Below are positions 8,641 through 17,259 of a stretch of 64,000 bases of DNA, piece by piece. The number at the start of each line of letters is the position of its first letter. Within the stretch, counting starts at the first letter, position 1. Origin of the DNA: Variovorax sp. OV700 (GTDB lineage Bacteria; Pseudomonadota; Gammaproteobacteria; Burkholderiales; Burkholderiaceae_C); assembly GCF_900099805.1 (NCBI RefSeq), contig NZ_FNDR01000009.1, forward strand, positions 186,001 to 250,000, in the 5' to 3' direction. The notes under the pieces are model-generated. The model was given only the letters and a program-made list of their open reading frames with translations. It did no database searches and had not been told where the DNA came from. Position numbers and translations under genes: made by a program.

Positions 8641-8955
8641 ATGGACCACGTCTCCGGCCAACAACATCCGATCAGCCTCTATCTCAAGATCTGGGGGCTG
8701 CTGTTCGTGCTCAGCACGATGTCTTACCTTGTCGACTATTTCCATTTCCAGGGATATCTGCGCTGGGCCCTGATCATTACCTTCATGTTGCTGAAGGCCG
8801 GGCTGATCGTCGCGGTCTTCATGCACATGGCGTGGGAACGGCTGTCGCTGGTCTATGCCATCCTGGTGCCGCCGCTGTGCCTGCTGGTCCTGGTCTGGCT
8901 GATGGCGGCGGAGGCCGACCATACTTTCCTGACGCGGCTGCTGTTTTTCCACTGA
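8641..8955 (+). CDS. cytochrome c oxidase subunit IV (CyoD-like)
   Basis: A 104-residue, three-helix protein of the prokaryotic cytochrome c/quinol oxidase subunit IV family, which helps assemble or stabilise the CuB site of subunit I. Hydrophobic segments lie near residues 15-35, 42-62 and 70-92; the KAGLIVAVFMHMAWE segment is typical. The ATG at 8641 follows GAGGACAACC. It closes the oxidase operon and ends 14 bases before the convergent MFS gene, with no obvious hairpin terminator in that gap. Confidence 0.88.
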   Translation: MDHVSGQQHPISLYLKIWGLLFVLSTMSYLVDYFHFQGYLRWALIITFMLLKAGLIVAVFMHMAWERLSLVYAILVPPLCLLVLVWLMAAEADHTFLTRLLFFH

Positions 8956-8969
8956 CGGCTTGCGCCCGA

Positions 8970-10619
8970 TCACCGCCGCACGATGTAGCGCGTGACGACA
9001 GGCTGCATTTCGCCCACGTGGAATGCGAGCCGGCGCTCCCGCAGCGCCATGTCGCTGGCCGTGGCGCGATTGAAGCGGCGCAGGTGGTCGGTCCACGAGT
9101 CGTCGACGATCTGCTCCACATAGCGACTGGGCTGCGCAATGTCGTGCAGCAGCTCCCAGCCGATGGCACCCTGGCTCAGGCGCGCGCGGCGCGTCTGCTG
9201 CATCACGAGATGGAAGGCCGCGGCGCGCGACGGCTCGATGAGGTATTCGACCGTGATCACCACGCGGCCGTCTTCCTGCGGCGCCTCGGCGGGCGGGCCG
9301 GTGGCCCAGCCGGCTTCGGCGGGGCGGGTGTCGTCCTCGCCAACGCCGTCGGTCACCCAGCGCAGGGCCACCAGCATCAGCAGCGTGCCGCTGGCGGCGG
9401 CAATGGCGAGGCTCAGGTTCAGCGACGTGACGGTCGCCACCTGGCCCCAGAGCGCCGCGCCGATCGCACTCGCGCCCATGATCGCCATCTGGTAGGTCGA
9501 CATGCCGCGTGCGCGCACCCAGTCGGGCAGGGCGAGCTGCGCCGAGACCGAAAGCGAATTGGCCACCGTGATCCAGGCCATGCCGCCGAAGAACATCGCC
9601 GGCACCGCGACCCATGCGTTGGGCGCAAAGGCCATCACCGCGGTGGCGAGCGACTGCAGCACCGTGCCACGCAGCACCAGCTGGTCGCGCCCCAGCGCCT
9701 GGCGCAGCCGCGGCAGGAACAGCACCGCGATGATCGCGCCCGAGCCCATGGCAGCCAGCAGCAGCGTGAAGGTACCGGCGCCGCCGCCCTTGAGGTTGCG
9801 CGCCAGGAGCGGCAGCAGCGCGAGCAGGGCCGTGGAGTGGAAGAAGAAGATCGTGATGCGCGAGAGCACCGCCCGCATGCGCTGCGACTGCCAGACGAAC
9901 TGCACGCCCACGCGCATGGCGCTGATGAGCTTCTCGCGGCCCAGTGGATTGGGCTTGTGTTCGCGCCGCCAGCGCAGCACCACGAAGCCCGAGGCCACCG
10001 AGAGGACGGCGTTGAGCGCAAACACCCAGACGCTGCCTGCGCTGGCAATCAGCATGCCGGCCGTGAGCGGGCCGATGATGCGCGAGGCGTTCATCGCGAT
10101 GCCATTGAGGCCGAGCGCCGCCGGCAGCTGCGGCCGCGGCACCAGCTCGGGCACGATGGCCGAGAACACCGGCCAGCGCAGCGCCAGGCCGATGCCGTTG
10201 GCGAAGGTGAGCCCCAGCAGGAGCGGCGCGGTGATCATGTCCAGCGCAATGGCCGCGCACAGCACGATGGCCGTGCCTGCCAGCCAGAACTGCGTGGCCA
10301 CCAGCCAGCGCCGGCGGTCGAGAATGTCGGCCAGCGCCCCGCTGGGCAGGCCCAGAAGGAACACGGGCAAGGTGGAGGCCGACTGCACCAGTGCCACCCA
10401 GATGGGCGAGGTGGTCAGCGAGGTCATCATCCACGCCGCCGCCACGTCGCTCATCCACATGCAGATGTTGGCGATGAGCCAGGTGCTCCACAGCATGCGG
10501 AACACGGGCAGCTTGAGCGGCACGAGCGCCGCGAACTTCGGTGGCTGCGGCCGGGCGGGGGGGATGGGTGTCTCTTCGGGCGATATCGGTGGCATGTGGC
10601 CCAATTGTGCCGATGCCAT
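8970..10619 (-). CDS. MFS transporter, MFS_3/EntS-like, with C-terminal ABM-like domain
   Basis: A 549-residue protein. Residues about 35-435 form a 12-helix major facilitator of the MFS_3 (EntS-type) class, with the cytoplasmic-loop pattern DILDRRRWLV near residue 100. The last 100 residues (VVITVEYLIEP to VVTRYIVRR) are soluble and look like the dimeric alpha/beta-barrel, antibiotic-monooxygenase-like domain commonly fused to this family. The family exports siderophores or drugs; the substrate here is unknown. It is convergent with the cytochrome oxidase operon. A second ATG at residue 9 is possible; neither has a clear ribosome site. Confidence 0.85.
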   Translation of the reverse strand: MASAQLGHMPPISPEETPIPPARPQPPKFAALVPLKLPVFRMLWSTWLIANICMWMSDVAAAWMMTSLTTSPIWVALVQSASTLPVFLLGLPSGALADILDRRRWLVATQFWLAGTAIVLCAAIALDMITAPLLLGLTFANGIGLALRWPVFSAIVPELVPRPQLPAALGLNGIAMNASRIIGPLTAGMLIASAGSVWVFALNAVLSVASGFVVLRWRREHKPNPLGREKLISAMRVGVQFVWQSQRMRAVLSRITIFFFHSTALLALLPLLARNLKGGGAGTFTLLLAAMGSGAIIAVLFLPRLRQALGRDQLVLRGTVLQSLATAVMAFAPNAWVAVPAMFFGGMAWITVANSLSVSAQLALPDWVRARGMSTYQMAIMGASAIGAALWGQVATVTSLNLSLAIAAASGTLLMLVALRWVTDGVGEDDTRPAEAGWATGPPAEAPQEDGRVVITVEYLIEPSRAAAFHLVMQQTRRARLSQGAIGWELLHDIAQPSRYVEQIVDDSWTDHLRRFNRATASDMALRERRLAFHVGEMQPVVTRYIVRR

Positions 10620-10658
10620 CGAGACCGGTCGAAAAATCCGGCAATCCCCGGGAAGAGC

Positions 10659-11429
10659 CTATCCCCTGTCGCTGCGTGCCAGGCGGTGCTCGAGGCGCCG
10701 CAGCATCGTGGTGAGCACGAGCGTCATCACCCAGTACACCACCGAGATCGCGAGGTACGGCTCCCAGTAGCGCGCATAGGCGCCCGCCACCGTGCGGGCC
10801 GCGTAGGCCAGTTCGGCCAGCCCGATGGCCGACACCAGAGATGTGTCCTTCAGGAGCGCGATCGCGTTGTTGCCCAGCGGCGGCAGCATGCGGCGGAAGG
10901 CCTGCGGCAGCACCACGTAGCGCATCACCTGCAAGGGCGTGAAGCCGATCGACCGGCCGGCATCGAACTGTCCGCGCGAGATCGACTGGATGCCGGCGCG
11001 AAACACCTCGGAGATGTAGGCCGCCGAGTTGAGCGTGAGCGCCACCACGCCGGAAATCAGCGCGCCGTGTTCCTGCTTGAGCTCTCGTGCCAGATCGCCA
11101 CTGATCAACAGGCCGGTCGCCGGATGAATGAACACCGGCATCACCGCAAAGTGGATCAGCAGGATCTGCACGAAAAGCGGCGTGCCGCGGAAGAAGCTCA
11201 CGTACACCGTGGCGGGCCAGCGCAGGAAGAAGCGCGCGATCCAGGTCCACGGCGCATGGCGCGGATGCGCCAGCCGTGCGAGCGCGAGGCAAAGCCCCCA
11301 GCTCGAACCCAGCAGCACGCACACCACCGTCATGCGCAGCGTCATCCAGGCGCCCTGCCAGAACAGGTCCTTGTACTCCACCAGGATGTCCCAGCGGAAC
11401 CATCCGAACAAAAGGACGGGTTGTTCCAT
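10659..11429 (-). CDS. polar amino acid ABC transporter permease (HisM/GltK family)
   Basis: A 256-residue inner-membrane permease. The EAA coupling loop, the site that touches the ATPase, is clear at AYISEVFRAGIQSISRGQFDAG-like spacing around residues 138-165. The usual GL-type ending TSLVSAIGLAELAY follows. It lies 28 bases after the binding-protein gene on the same strand, so the two form one import system for a polar amino acid. No ATP-binding subunit is encoded in the window near it, and no second permease. It either works as a homodimer with an ATPase encoded elsewhere or shares another system's ATPase. Confidence 0.88.
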   Translation of the reverse strand: MEQPVLLFGWFRWDILVEYKDLFWQGAWMTLRMTVVCVLLGSSWGLCLALARLAHPRHAPWTWIARFFLRWPATVYVSFFRGTPLFVQILLIHFAVMPVFIHPATGLLISGDLARELKQEHGALISGVVALTLNSAAYISEVFRAGIQSISRGQFDAGRSIGFTPLQVMRYVVLPQAFRRMLPPLGNNAIALLKDTSLVSAIGLAELAYAARTVAGAYARYWEPYLAISVVYWVMTLVLTTMLRRLEHRLARSDRG

Positions 11430-11457
11430 CTAGCGCTCTTGCTCGGGGCGGCCGTGC

Positions 11458-12216
11458 TCATCGGGCGTTCGGGTCCTTGTTGAACCACTTCTTGTAGATG
11501 CTGGCGTAGCTGCCGTCGGCGCGAATCGCGGCCAGGCCGGCCGTGAGCTTGTCGAGCAGCGCCTTGTCGCCCTTCTTCACGACGATGCCGAAGCCTTCTT
11601 CGGGAAAGGACTTGTCGTCGAGCGTCTTGAGTTCGGGGTTCTGCGCCACGCGGTAGGCGATCACGCCGTTGTCGCCCATGGCGGCATCGACGCCGCCGCC
11701 GGCCAGCTCGGAAATGATGAGCGGCGTGCTCTCGAAGCGGCGGATGTTGGGGTTGGTCTTGCCGAATTCGCGCGAGGCGATGTCGTCGGCGGTGGAGGCG
11801 CTGACCACGGCGATCTTCCTGCCGGCGAGGTCCTTCAACGAGGCGACCGTGCTGCTCTTCGGCAGCGCGATCAGCTGGCGCGCCGCGAAGTAGGGCGGCG
11901 TGAAGTCGTAGCTCTGCTTGCGCTTCTCGTTGATGGTGACGCCCGAGATCACGAGGTCGACGTCGCCGTTGTTGAGCGCGCCGAAGATGCCCGTGAACGG
12001 CGTGTTCACGACCTTGATCTTCAGGCCTTGCTGCTTGGCAATGGCCTTGATGATGTCGATGTCGAAGCCGACGATCTGCTTGTCCTTGTTCTCGAAGGCG
12101 AAGGGCGCGTAGGTGGCGCTCGAGGCCACGGTGAGCTCGCGGTTCTGGGCCTGGGCGCCGAAGGCGAGCGAGGCGGCGGCAAGGCCGAGCGCCAGGGCGC
12201 GGCGAATGGTGTTCAT
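11458..12216 (-). CDS. amino acid ABC transporter substrate-binding protein
   Basis: A 252-residue periplasmic binding protein of family 3 (SBP_bac_3). The first 23 residues are a signal peptide (MNTIRRALALGLAAASLAFGAQAQ, cleavage likely after AQA). Family landmarks are YAPFAFENKD, FDIDIIKAIA, DLVISGVTINEKRKQSYDFT-type sequence and the hinge Asp in GDNGVIAYRV. The ATG has a GAGGAAGAAG ribosome site. It is the first gene of the pair with the downstream permease and is likely to bind a polar amino acid. The ligand is unassigned. Confidence 0.9.
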   Translation of the reverse strand: MNTIRRALALGLAAASLAFGAQAQNRELTVASSATYAPFAFENKDKQIVGFDIDIIKAIAKQQGLKIKVVNTPFTGIFGALNNGDVDLVISGVTINEKRKQSYDFTPPYFAARQLIALPKSSTVASLKDLAGRKIAVVSASTADDIASREFGKTNPNIRRFESTPLIISELAGGGVDAAMGDNGVIAYRVAQNPELKTLDDKSFPEEGFGIVVKKGDKALLDKLTAGLAAIRADGSYASIYKKWFNKDPNAR

Positions 12217-12287
12217 GGGGCTTCTTCCTCTTGTTGCGCCGGCTCGGCGGGTGTGTATATGTGGTGGGCGGGAATTCTAGGTTGCAG

Positions 12288-12764
12288 CTAGCGTGCCAGG
12301 TGCCCGAGCGGCAAGGCGCTGCTGGCCTTCACCTCGCCCAGCGAGAAGCTGGTGTGCAGGTCTTTCACGTTGGGGAGGTTCATCAGGTGCTGCCGCGCGA
12401 AGGCCGAGAAGCCGTTCAGGTCCTGTGCCACCACCTGCAACTCGAAGGTGCCGGTGCCGCTGATGTAGTGGCAGGCCACCACCTCGGGCATCTTGCGGAT
12501 CGCTTCCTCCAGCTTGCGGGTGGCTTCGTTGGTGACGCGCTCGGTGTCCACCCGCACGAAAGCGAGCACGCCGAGCCCGATCTTGTGGCGGTCGATTTCG
12601 GCGTGGTAACCCTTGATGAAGCCGGCTTCTTCCAGCGCGCGCACCCGGCGCCAGCAGGGCGCGGCCGAGAGCCCCACGCGCTGCGCAAGCTCGGCGTTGG
12701 TCAGGCGGCCGTCGGCCTGCAGTTCTTGCAGGATTGCAAGGTCGAACTTGTCAATGCTTTCCAT
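12288..12764 (-). CDS. Lrp/AsnC family transcriptional regulator
   Basis: A 158-residue regulator: an N-terminal winged-helix (DKFDLAILQELQADGRLTNAELAQRVGLS) followed by an RAM/AsnC ligand domain (about 70-150) that oligomerises and binds amino acids. The ATG at 12764 is used because the upstream extension to 12851 has no homologous character. It is divergent from the indolepyruvate oxidoreductase gene over a 177-base gap. In relatives, AsnC-type genes beside aromatic or branched-chain amino acid catabolic genes control them in response to the amino acid, so regulation of its neighbour is the best guess. Confidence 0.9.
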   Translation of the reverse strand: MESIDKFDLAILQELQADGRLTNAELAQRVGLSAAPCWRRVRALEEAGFIKGYHAEIDRHKIGLGVLAFVRVDTERVTNEATRKLEEAIRKMPEVVACHYISGTGTFELQVVAQDLNGFSAFARQHLMNLPNVKDLHTSFSLGEVKASSALPLGHLAR

Positions 12765-12772
12765 AAGCGACC

Positions 12773-12786
12773 ATCTTAAGCAAGAT
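12773..12786. promoter_or_regulatory. palindrome next to the Lrp-type gene start
   Basis: ATCTT-AAGC-AAGAT is a perfect inverted repeat with five-base arms, nine bases upstream of the regulator's start codon and in the shared gap with the oxidoreductase gene. Size and placement suit an Lrp/AsnC operator, possibly autoregulatory. Not tested. Confidence 0.4.
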
Positions 12787-12941
12787 TCTTTCTGAAAGGC
12801 GGTTTTTAGAGGCGAAGAACGCAAACACCTGTCGCGTACCCCGGCATACACTTTGCGTGATCATGGGCTCGCGCCCTACCGGGCACAGACCCATAGCCAA
12901 TCAGCCAAGCCCACCAGGCCCTGCCAAACGGAGACAGACAC

Positions 12942-15900
12942 ATGAACGCACCGCTGCCCGAGCACATTCGCAAGGCGCTGGAAACCGTCACGCTCGACGA
13001 CAAATACAGCCTCGACTATGGCCGTGCCTTCATGAGCGGCGTCCAGGCGCTCGTCAAGCTACCGATGCTGCAGCGACTGCGCGACAAGCAGGCCGGCAAG
13101 AACACGGCCGGCTTCATCAGCGGCTACCGTGGCTCTCCGCTCGGCGGCTACGACCAGGCGCTGTGGAAGGCCAGCAAGTTCCTGAAGGAACAGAACATCG
13201 TCTTCCAGCCGGGCGTGAACGAAGAGCTTGCCGCCACGGCCCTATGGGGCACCCAGCAGCTGGGCTTCTCGCCCGCGGGCACCAACAAGTTTGACGGCGT
13301 TTTCGGCATCTGGTACGGCAAGGGCCCGGGCGTGGACCGCTGCTCCGACGTCTTCAAGCACGCCAACATGGCGGGCACGACCGAATGGGGCGGCGTGATC
13401 GCGGTGGCGGGCGACGACCACATTTCGAAGAGCAGCACGGCCGCGCACCAGAGCGACCACATCTTCAAGGCCTGCGGCACGCCGGTGTTCTTTCCGACGA
13501 ACGTGCAGGAAATTCTCGACCTGGGCATCCACGCCTTTGCCTTGAGCCGCTTCTCGGGCGTCTGGTCGGGCATGAAGACGATCCAGGAAATCGTCGAGTC
13601 GAGCGCCACGGCCATGATCGATCCGGACCGCGTCGAGATCGTCATCCCCACCGATTTCCAGATGCCGCCCGGCGGCCTGCACATCCGCTGGCCCGACCAC
13701 GCGCTGGAGCAGGAAGCGCGCCTCATGCACTACAAGTGGTATGCCGCGCTGGCCTACATCCGCGCCAACCGGCTGAACCACAACGTGATCGAAGGCCCGA
13801 ACGACCGCTTCGGCATCATGGCCAGCGGCAAGGCCTACAACGACACCCGCCAGGCCCTGATCGACCTGGGCCTGGACGACGCCACCTGCCGCCAGCTGGG
13901 CATCCGGCTGCACAAGGTGGGCGTGGTGTGGCCGCTCGAGGCGCAGCTCACGCGCGACTTTGCCACCGGCCTGCAAGAGATTCTGGTGGTGGAAGAGAAG
14001 CGCCAGGTCATCGAATACCAGCTGAAGGAAGAGCTCTACAACTGGCGCGCCGACGTGCGCCCCACCGTGCTCGGCAAGTTCAACGAGCTCGACGGCGATT
14101 TCTCCGGCGGCGAATGGGCCATGCCCAATCCCACCGCCAACACGCTGCTGCGCGCCAACGCCGACCTGAACCCGGCACTCATCGCCAAGGCCATTGCACA
14201 GCGCCTGCGCAAGCTCGGCATCCTGGACCAGGCCGGCGCCGACATGCATGCGCGCATCGATGCGCAGATCGCCATCCTCGAAGCCAAGGAGCGCTCGATG
14301 GAAGTGCTCAAGGTGGGCGGCGTGCAAGGTGCCGACCGCCAGCCCTGGTTCTGCTCGGGCTGCCCGCACAACACCAGCACCGTGGTGCCTGAAGGCTCGC
14401 GCGCGATGGGCGGCATCGGCTGCCACTTCATGGCGACCTGGATGGACCGTTCCACCATCGGCTTCACGCAGATGGGCGGCGAGGGCGTGCCGTGGGTGGG
14501 CCAGCAGCCATTCACCACCGACCAGCACATCTTTGCGAACCTGGGCGATGGCACGTACTTTCACAGCGGCCTGCTCGCCATCCGCCAGAGCATTGCCGCG
14601 GGCGTGAACATCACCTACAAGATTCTCTACAACGACGCGGTGGCCATGACCGGCGGCCAGCAGGTCGGCGAGCGGCCCGAAGGCCATTCGGTGCTGCAGA
14701 TTGCCGAAAGCCTCCATGCCGAAGGCGCCAAGAAGGTCGTCATCGTCACCGACGAACCCGAGAAGTACGAAGGCGTGAACATCCCCGGCGACCACGTGGC
14801 CGTGAAGCATCGCGACCTGCTCGACGAGATCCAGCGCGAGTTCCGCGAGATTGCCGGCACCACAGCCATCATCTACGACCAGACCTGCGCCACCGAGAAG
14901 CGCCGGCGCCGCAAGCGGGGCACGGCCGTCGATCCGGCCAAGCGCGTGGTCATCAACGACCTGGTCTGCGAAGGCTGCGGCGACTGCAGCGTGAAGAGCA
15001 ACTGCCTGTCGGTCGAGCCGCTCGAAACTGAGTTCGGCCGCAAGCGCACCATCAACCAGAGCAGTTGCAATAAGGACATGAGCTGCCTCAAGGGCTTCTG
15101 CCCCAGCTTCGTCACGGTCGAAGGCGGGCAGCTCAAGAAAAAGTCCAGGAACAAGGCCGATTCGCCGCTCGAGCTCGGCCCGCTGCCGGAACCGGCCGTG
15201 CCGGCGCTGGCGCAAGACCAGGTGTGGGGCATCGTGGTCGCCGGTGTCGGCGGCACGGGCGTCATCACCATCGGCCAGCTGCTGGGCATGGCCGCGCACA
15301 TCGAGGGCAAAGGGATCGTCACGCAGGACGCGGCCGGCCTGGCGCAGAAGGGCGGCGCCACCTGGAGCCATGCGCTCATCGGCGCCTCGCAGGCCGCGAT
15401 CCGCACCACCCGCGTGGGCACCGCTGCGGCCGACCTGATCCTGGCCGCCGATCCGCTGGTGGCCGTGAACGCCGAAACCCTGGCCCGCATGCGCGAGGGC
15501 CGCACGCACGTGGCGCTCAACACGCACAGCACGCCGACGGCCGCCTTCGTGCGCAACGCCAACTGGGTGAATCCGCAGGACGACTGCGCGAACCAGATCG
15601 CGCGCGTCGTGGGCGCCGAGGCGCTCGGCACCTTCGACGCCGATGCCGCCGCTACCACGCTGATGGGCGACAGCCTCTACGCCAATCCCATGCTGCTGGG
15701 CTTTGCCTGGCAAAAGGGCTGGATCCCGCTGGCGCTGGAGTCGCTGATGCGCGCCATCGAACTCAACGCCGTGGCCATCGACAACAACAAGGCCGCCTTC
15801 GCATGGGGCCGCCAGGCGGCCGCGAATCCGGCTGCGCTGCAAAAGCGCGTGCGCCCGGGCCAGGTGGTCGAATTCAAGAAGCGCGAAACCGTCGACAGTC

Positions 15901-16550
15901 TGGTGGCGCGCCGGGTCGAATTCCTCACGGGCTACCAGAACGCAGCCTACGCCGACGAGTACCGTCAGTTCGTGGGCAAGGTCCGGCAGGCCGAATCGGT
16001 GCTGGGCAAGACCGCGCTCGCCGAAACCGTGGCCCGCTACCTGTTCAAGCTCATGGCCTACAAGGACGAGTACGAGGTGGCGCGCCTGCATACCGACCGC
16101 GCCTTCCTCGACCGGGTCGAAGGCATGTTCGAGGGCCAGATGGGCAAGGATTTCAAGCTCAACTATCACCTCGCACCGCCCATCATCGCCAAGAAGAACG
16201 CCAAGGGCGAACTGCAGAAGCAGAAGTTCGGCCCCTGGATGCTCACGGGATTCAGGCTGCTGGCCCGGCTCAAGGGCCTGCGCGGCTCGGCCCTCGACAT
16301 CTTCGGGCGCACCGAAGAGCGCAAGACCGAGCGCGCCCTGATCGGCGAGTACCGCGCGGCCATCGACGAGGTGATTGCCGGACTCAACGCCGAGAACCAC
16401 GCGCTGGCGCTGGAGATTGCGAGCCTGCCCGAGCAGATCCGCGGTTACGGTCACGTGAAGGACCGCAACCTGGCCGCTGCCCGCACCCGCTGGAGCGAGC
16501 TGCTCGCCAAGTGGCGCAACCCGCAGCCGGTGCAGCGCTCGGCCGCCTGA
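12942..16550 (+). CDS. indolepyruvate ferredoxin oxidoreductase, fused alpha/gamma form
   Basis: A 1202-residue single-chain enzyme that oxidatively decarboxylates arylpyruvates (from aromatic amino acids) to aryl-acetyl-CoA with thiamine diphosphate. Order: pyrimidine-binding domain (about 25-330, GFISGYRGSPLGGYD), thiamine-diphosphate domain (460-640, CSGCPHNTSTV, GDGTYFHSGL), a Cys-rich iron-sulfur segment near 676-725 (VCEGCGDCSVKSNC, CNKDMSCLKGFC) and the gamma domain from about 760 (GVGGTGVITIGQLLG). The N-terminus starts at the ATG at 12942 after GGAGACAGACAC. Fused forms of this length are typical of beta- and alphaproteobacteria. The divergent Lrp-type gene may regulate it. Confidence 0.92.
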   Translation: MNAPLPEHIRKALETVTLDDKYSLDYGRAFMSGVQALVKLPMLQRLRDKQAGKNTAGFISGYRGSPLGGYDQALWKASKFLKEQNIVFQPGVNEELAATALWGTQQLGFSPAGTNKFDGVFGIWYGKGPGVDRCSDVFKHANMAGTTEWGGVIAVAGDDHISKSSTAAHQSDHIFKACGTPVFFPTNVQEILDLGIHAFALSRFSGVWSGMKTIQEIVESSATAMIDPDRVEIVIPTDFQMPPGGLHIRWPDHALEQEARLMHYKWYAALAYIRANRLNHNVIEGPNDRFGIMASGKAYNDTRQALIDLGLDDATCRQLGIRLHKVGVVWPLEAQLTRDFATGLQEILVVEEKRQVIEYQLKEELYNWRADVRPTVLGKFNELDGDFSGGEWAMPNPTANTLLRANADLNPALIAKAIAQRLRKLGILDQAGADMHARIDAQIAILEAKERSMEVLKVGGVQGADRQPWFCSGCPHNTSTVVPEGSRAMGGIGCHFMATWMDRSTIGFTQMGGEGVPWVGQQPFTTDQHIFANLGDGTYFHSGLLAIRQSIAAGVNITYKILYNDAVAMTGGQQVGERPEGHSVLQIAESLHAEGAKKVVIVTDEPEKYEGVNIPGDHVAVKHRDLLDEIQREFREIAGTTAIIYDQTCATEKRRRRKRGTAVDPAKRVVINDLVCEGCGDCSVKSNCLSVEPLETEFGRKRTINQSSCNKDMSCLKGFCPSFVTVEGGQLKKKSRNKADSPLELGPLPEPAVPALAQDQVWGIVVAGVGGTGVITIGQLLGMAAHIEGKGIVTQDAAGLAQKGGATWSHALIGASQAAIRTTRVGTAAADLILAADPLVAVNAETLARMREGRTHVALNTHSTPTAAFVRNANWVNPQDDCANQIARVVGAEALGTFDADAAATTLMGDSLYANPMLLGFAWQKGWIPLALESLMRAIELNAVAIDNNKAAFAWGRQAAANPAALQKRVRPGQVVEFKKRETVDSLVARRVEFLTGYQNAAYADEYRQFVGKVRQAESVLGKTALAETVARYLFKLMAYKDEYEVARLHTDRAFLDRVEGMFEGQMGKDFKLNYHLAPPIIAKKNAKGELQKQKFGPWMLTGFRLLARLKGLRGSALDIFGRTEERKTERALIGEYRAAIDEVIAGLNAENHALALEIASLPEQIRGYGHVKDRNLAAARTRWSELLAKWRNPQPVQRSAA

Positions 16551-16667
16551 GTTTCTGAAGGAAGGCGCCCGCGGCGGCCGGCCGGCTGCCGCCGCTGCCA
16601 TTCAAAGAACGCTGCTATTCAAAGAAGAGCACAGGAGGCGCGGCTGGCGCCCCTGGAAAGCCCTGCC

Positions 16668-16697
16668 CCCCGCGCCGGATAAGCGCGGAGCGCGGGG
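16668..16697 (+). other. GC-rich stem-loop between indolepyruvate oxidoreductase and yajC
   Basis: CCCCGCGC and GCGCGGGG pair perfectly around a 14-base loop. There is no T-run after it, so a factor-independent terminator is unlikely; it may be a processing or Rho-related structure. The 288-base gap 16551-16838 holds nothing else recognised. Confidence 0.35.
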
Positions 16698-16838
16698 CGT
16701 TGCCACGAATACAATGCCCGGTGCTGTTCGCGGCCGATGCCGCTTCAAGCGCTGGTTCGCGGCCTTTTTCACAGGGCCGCGGAACCGCGGGCCCGGCTCG
16801 CGCTTCTGACATCCCTCTTCTCTCTGCTGGAGACTCTC

Positions 16839-17174
16839 TTGTTCATTTCCTCTGCTTTCGCCCAAACCGCGCCCGCTGCTTCCGGTGGTGGCGACATGTT
16901 GTCCTCGCTCGGCAGCATGTTGCCCCTGGTGCTGATGTTCGTGGTGCTGTATTTCGTCATGATCCGCCCGCAAATGAAGCGCCAGAAGGAAGCCCGGGCC
17001 ATGATCGAAGCCCTCGCCAAGGGCGATGAGGTGGCGACGGCCGGCGGCGTGCTCGGCAAGATCACCTCCATCGGTGACCAGTACCTCGGCCTCGAAATCG
17101 CCAATGGCGTGGAAGTCAAGATCCAGCGCAGCGCTGTGGTCCAGGTCCTGCCCAAGGGCGCCGTCAAGCAGTAA
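16839..17174 (+). CDS. yajC: preprotein translocase subunit YajC
   Basis: A 111-residue protein with a short periplasmic N-terminus, one helix at about residues 23-43 (MLPLVLMFVVLYFVMIRPQ) and a small cytoplasmic domain with KGDEVATAGGVLGKI, the YajC signature. It associates with SecD and SecF in the holotranslocon. The TTG at 16839 is chosen: it sits six bases after GGAGA and gives the family's usual length, whereas the in-frame ATG at 16737 would add 34 residues without family character. It is followed by secD and secF on the same strand. Confidence 0.92.
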   Translation: MFISSAFAQTAPAASGGGDMLSSLGSMLPLVLMFVVLYFVMIRPQMKRQKEARAMIEALAKGDEVATAGGVLGKITSIGDQYLGLEIANGVEVKIQRSAVVQVLPKGAVKQ

Positions 17175-17259
17175 TCAAAATCAAAGCGCGACCCGGCCTT
17201 GCGCTTCCTGGCGCAAGGCCTCAAGTCACGCGGTGTTCCGTTTCTAAAAGCGCTTTCTC

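Noticed and set aside
8529..11483. A 984-codon open frame on the plus strand across the MFS and permease genes
   Set aside because: Very Arg/His/Gln-rich low-complexity product antisense to two well-formed genes with clear domains. It is a high-GC shadow frame.
13242..16601. A 1119-codon open frame antisense to the indolepyruvate oxidoreductase gene
   Set aside because: No domain or motif; exactly opposite a strongly supported enzyme. Typical of GC-rich coding strands.
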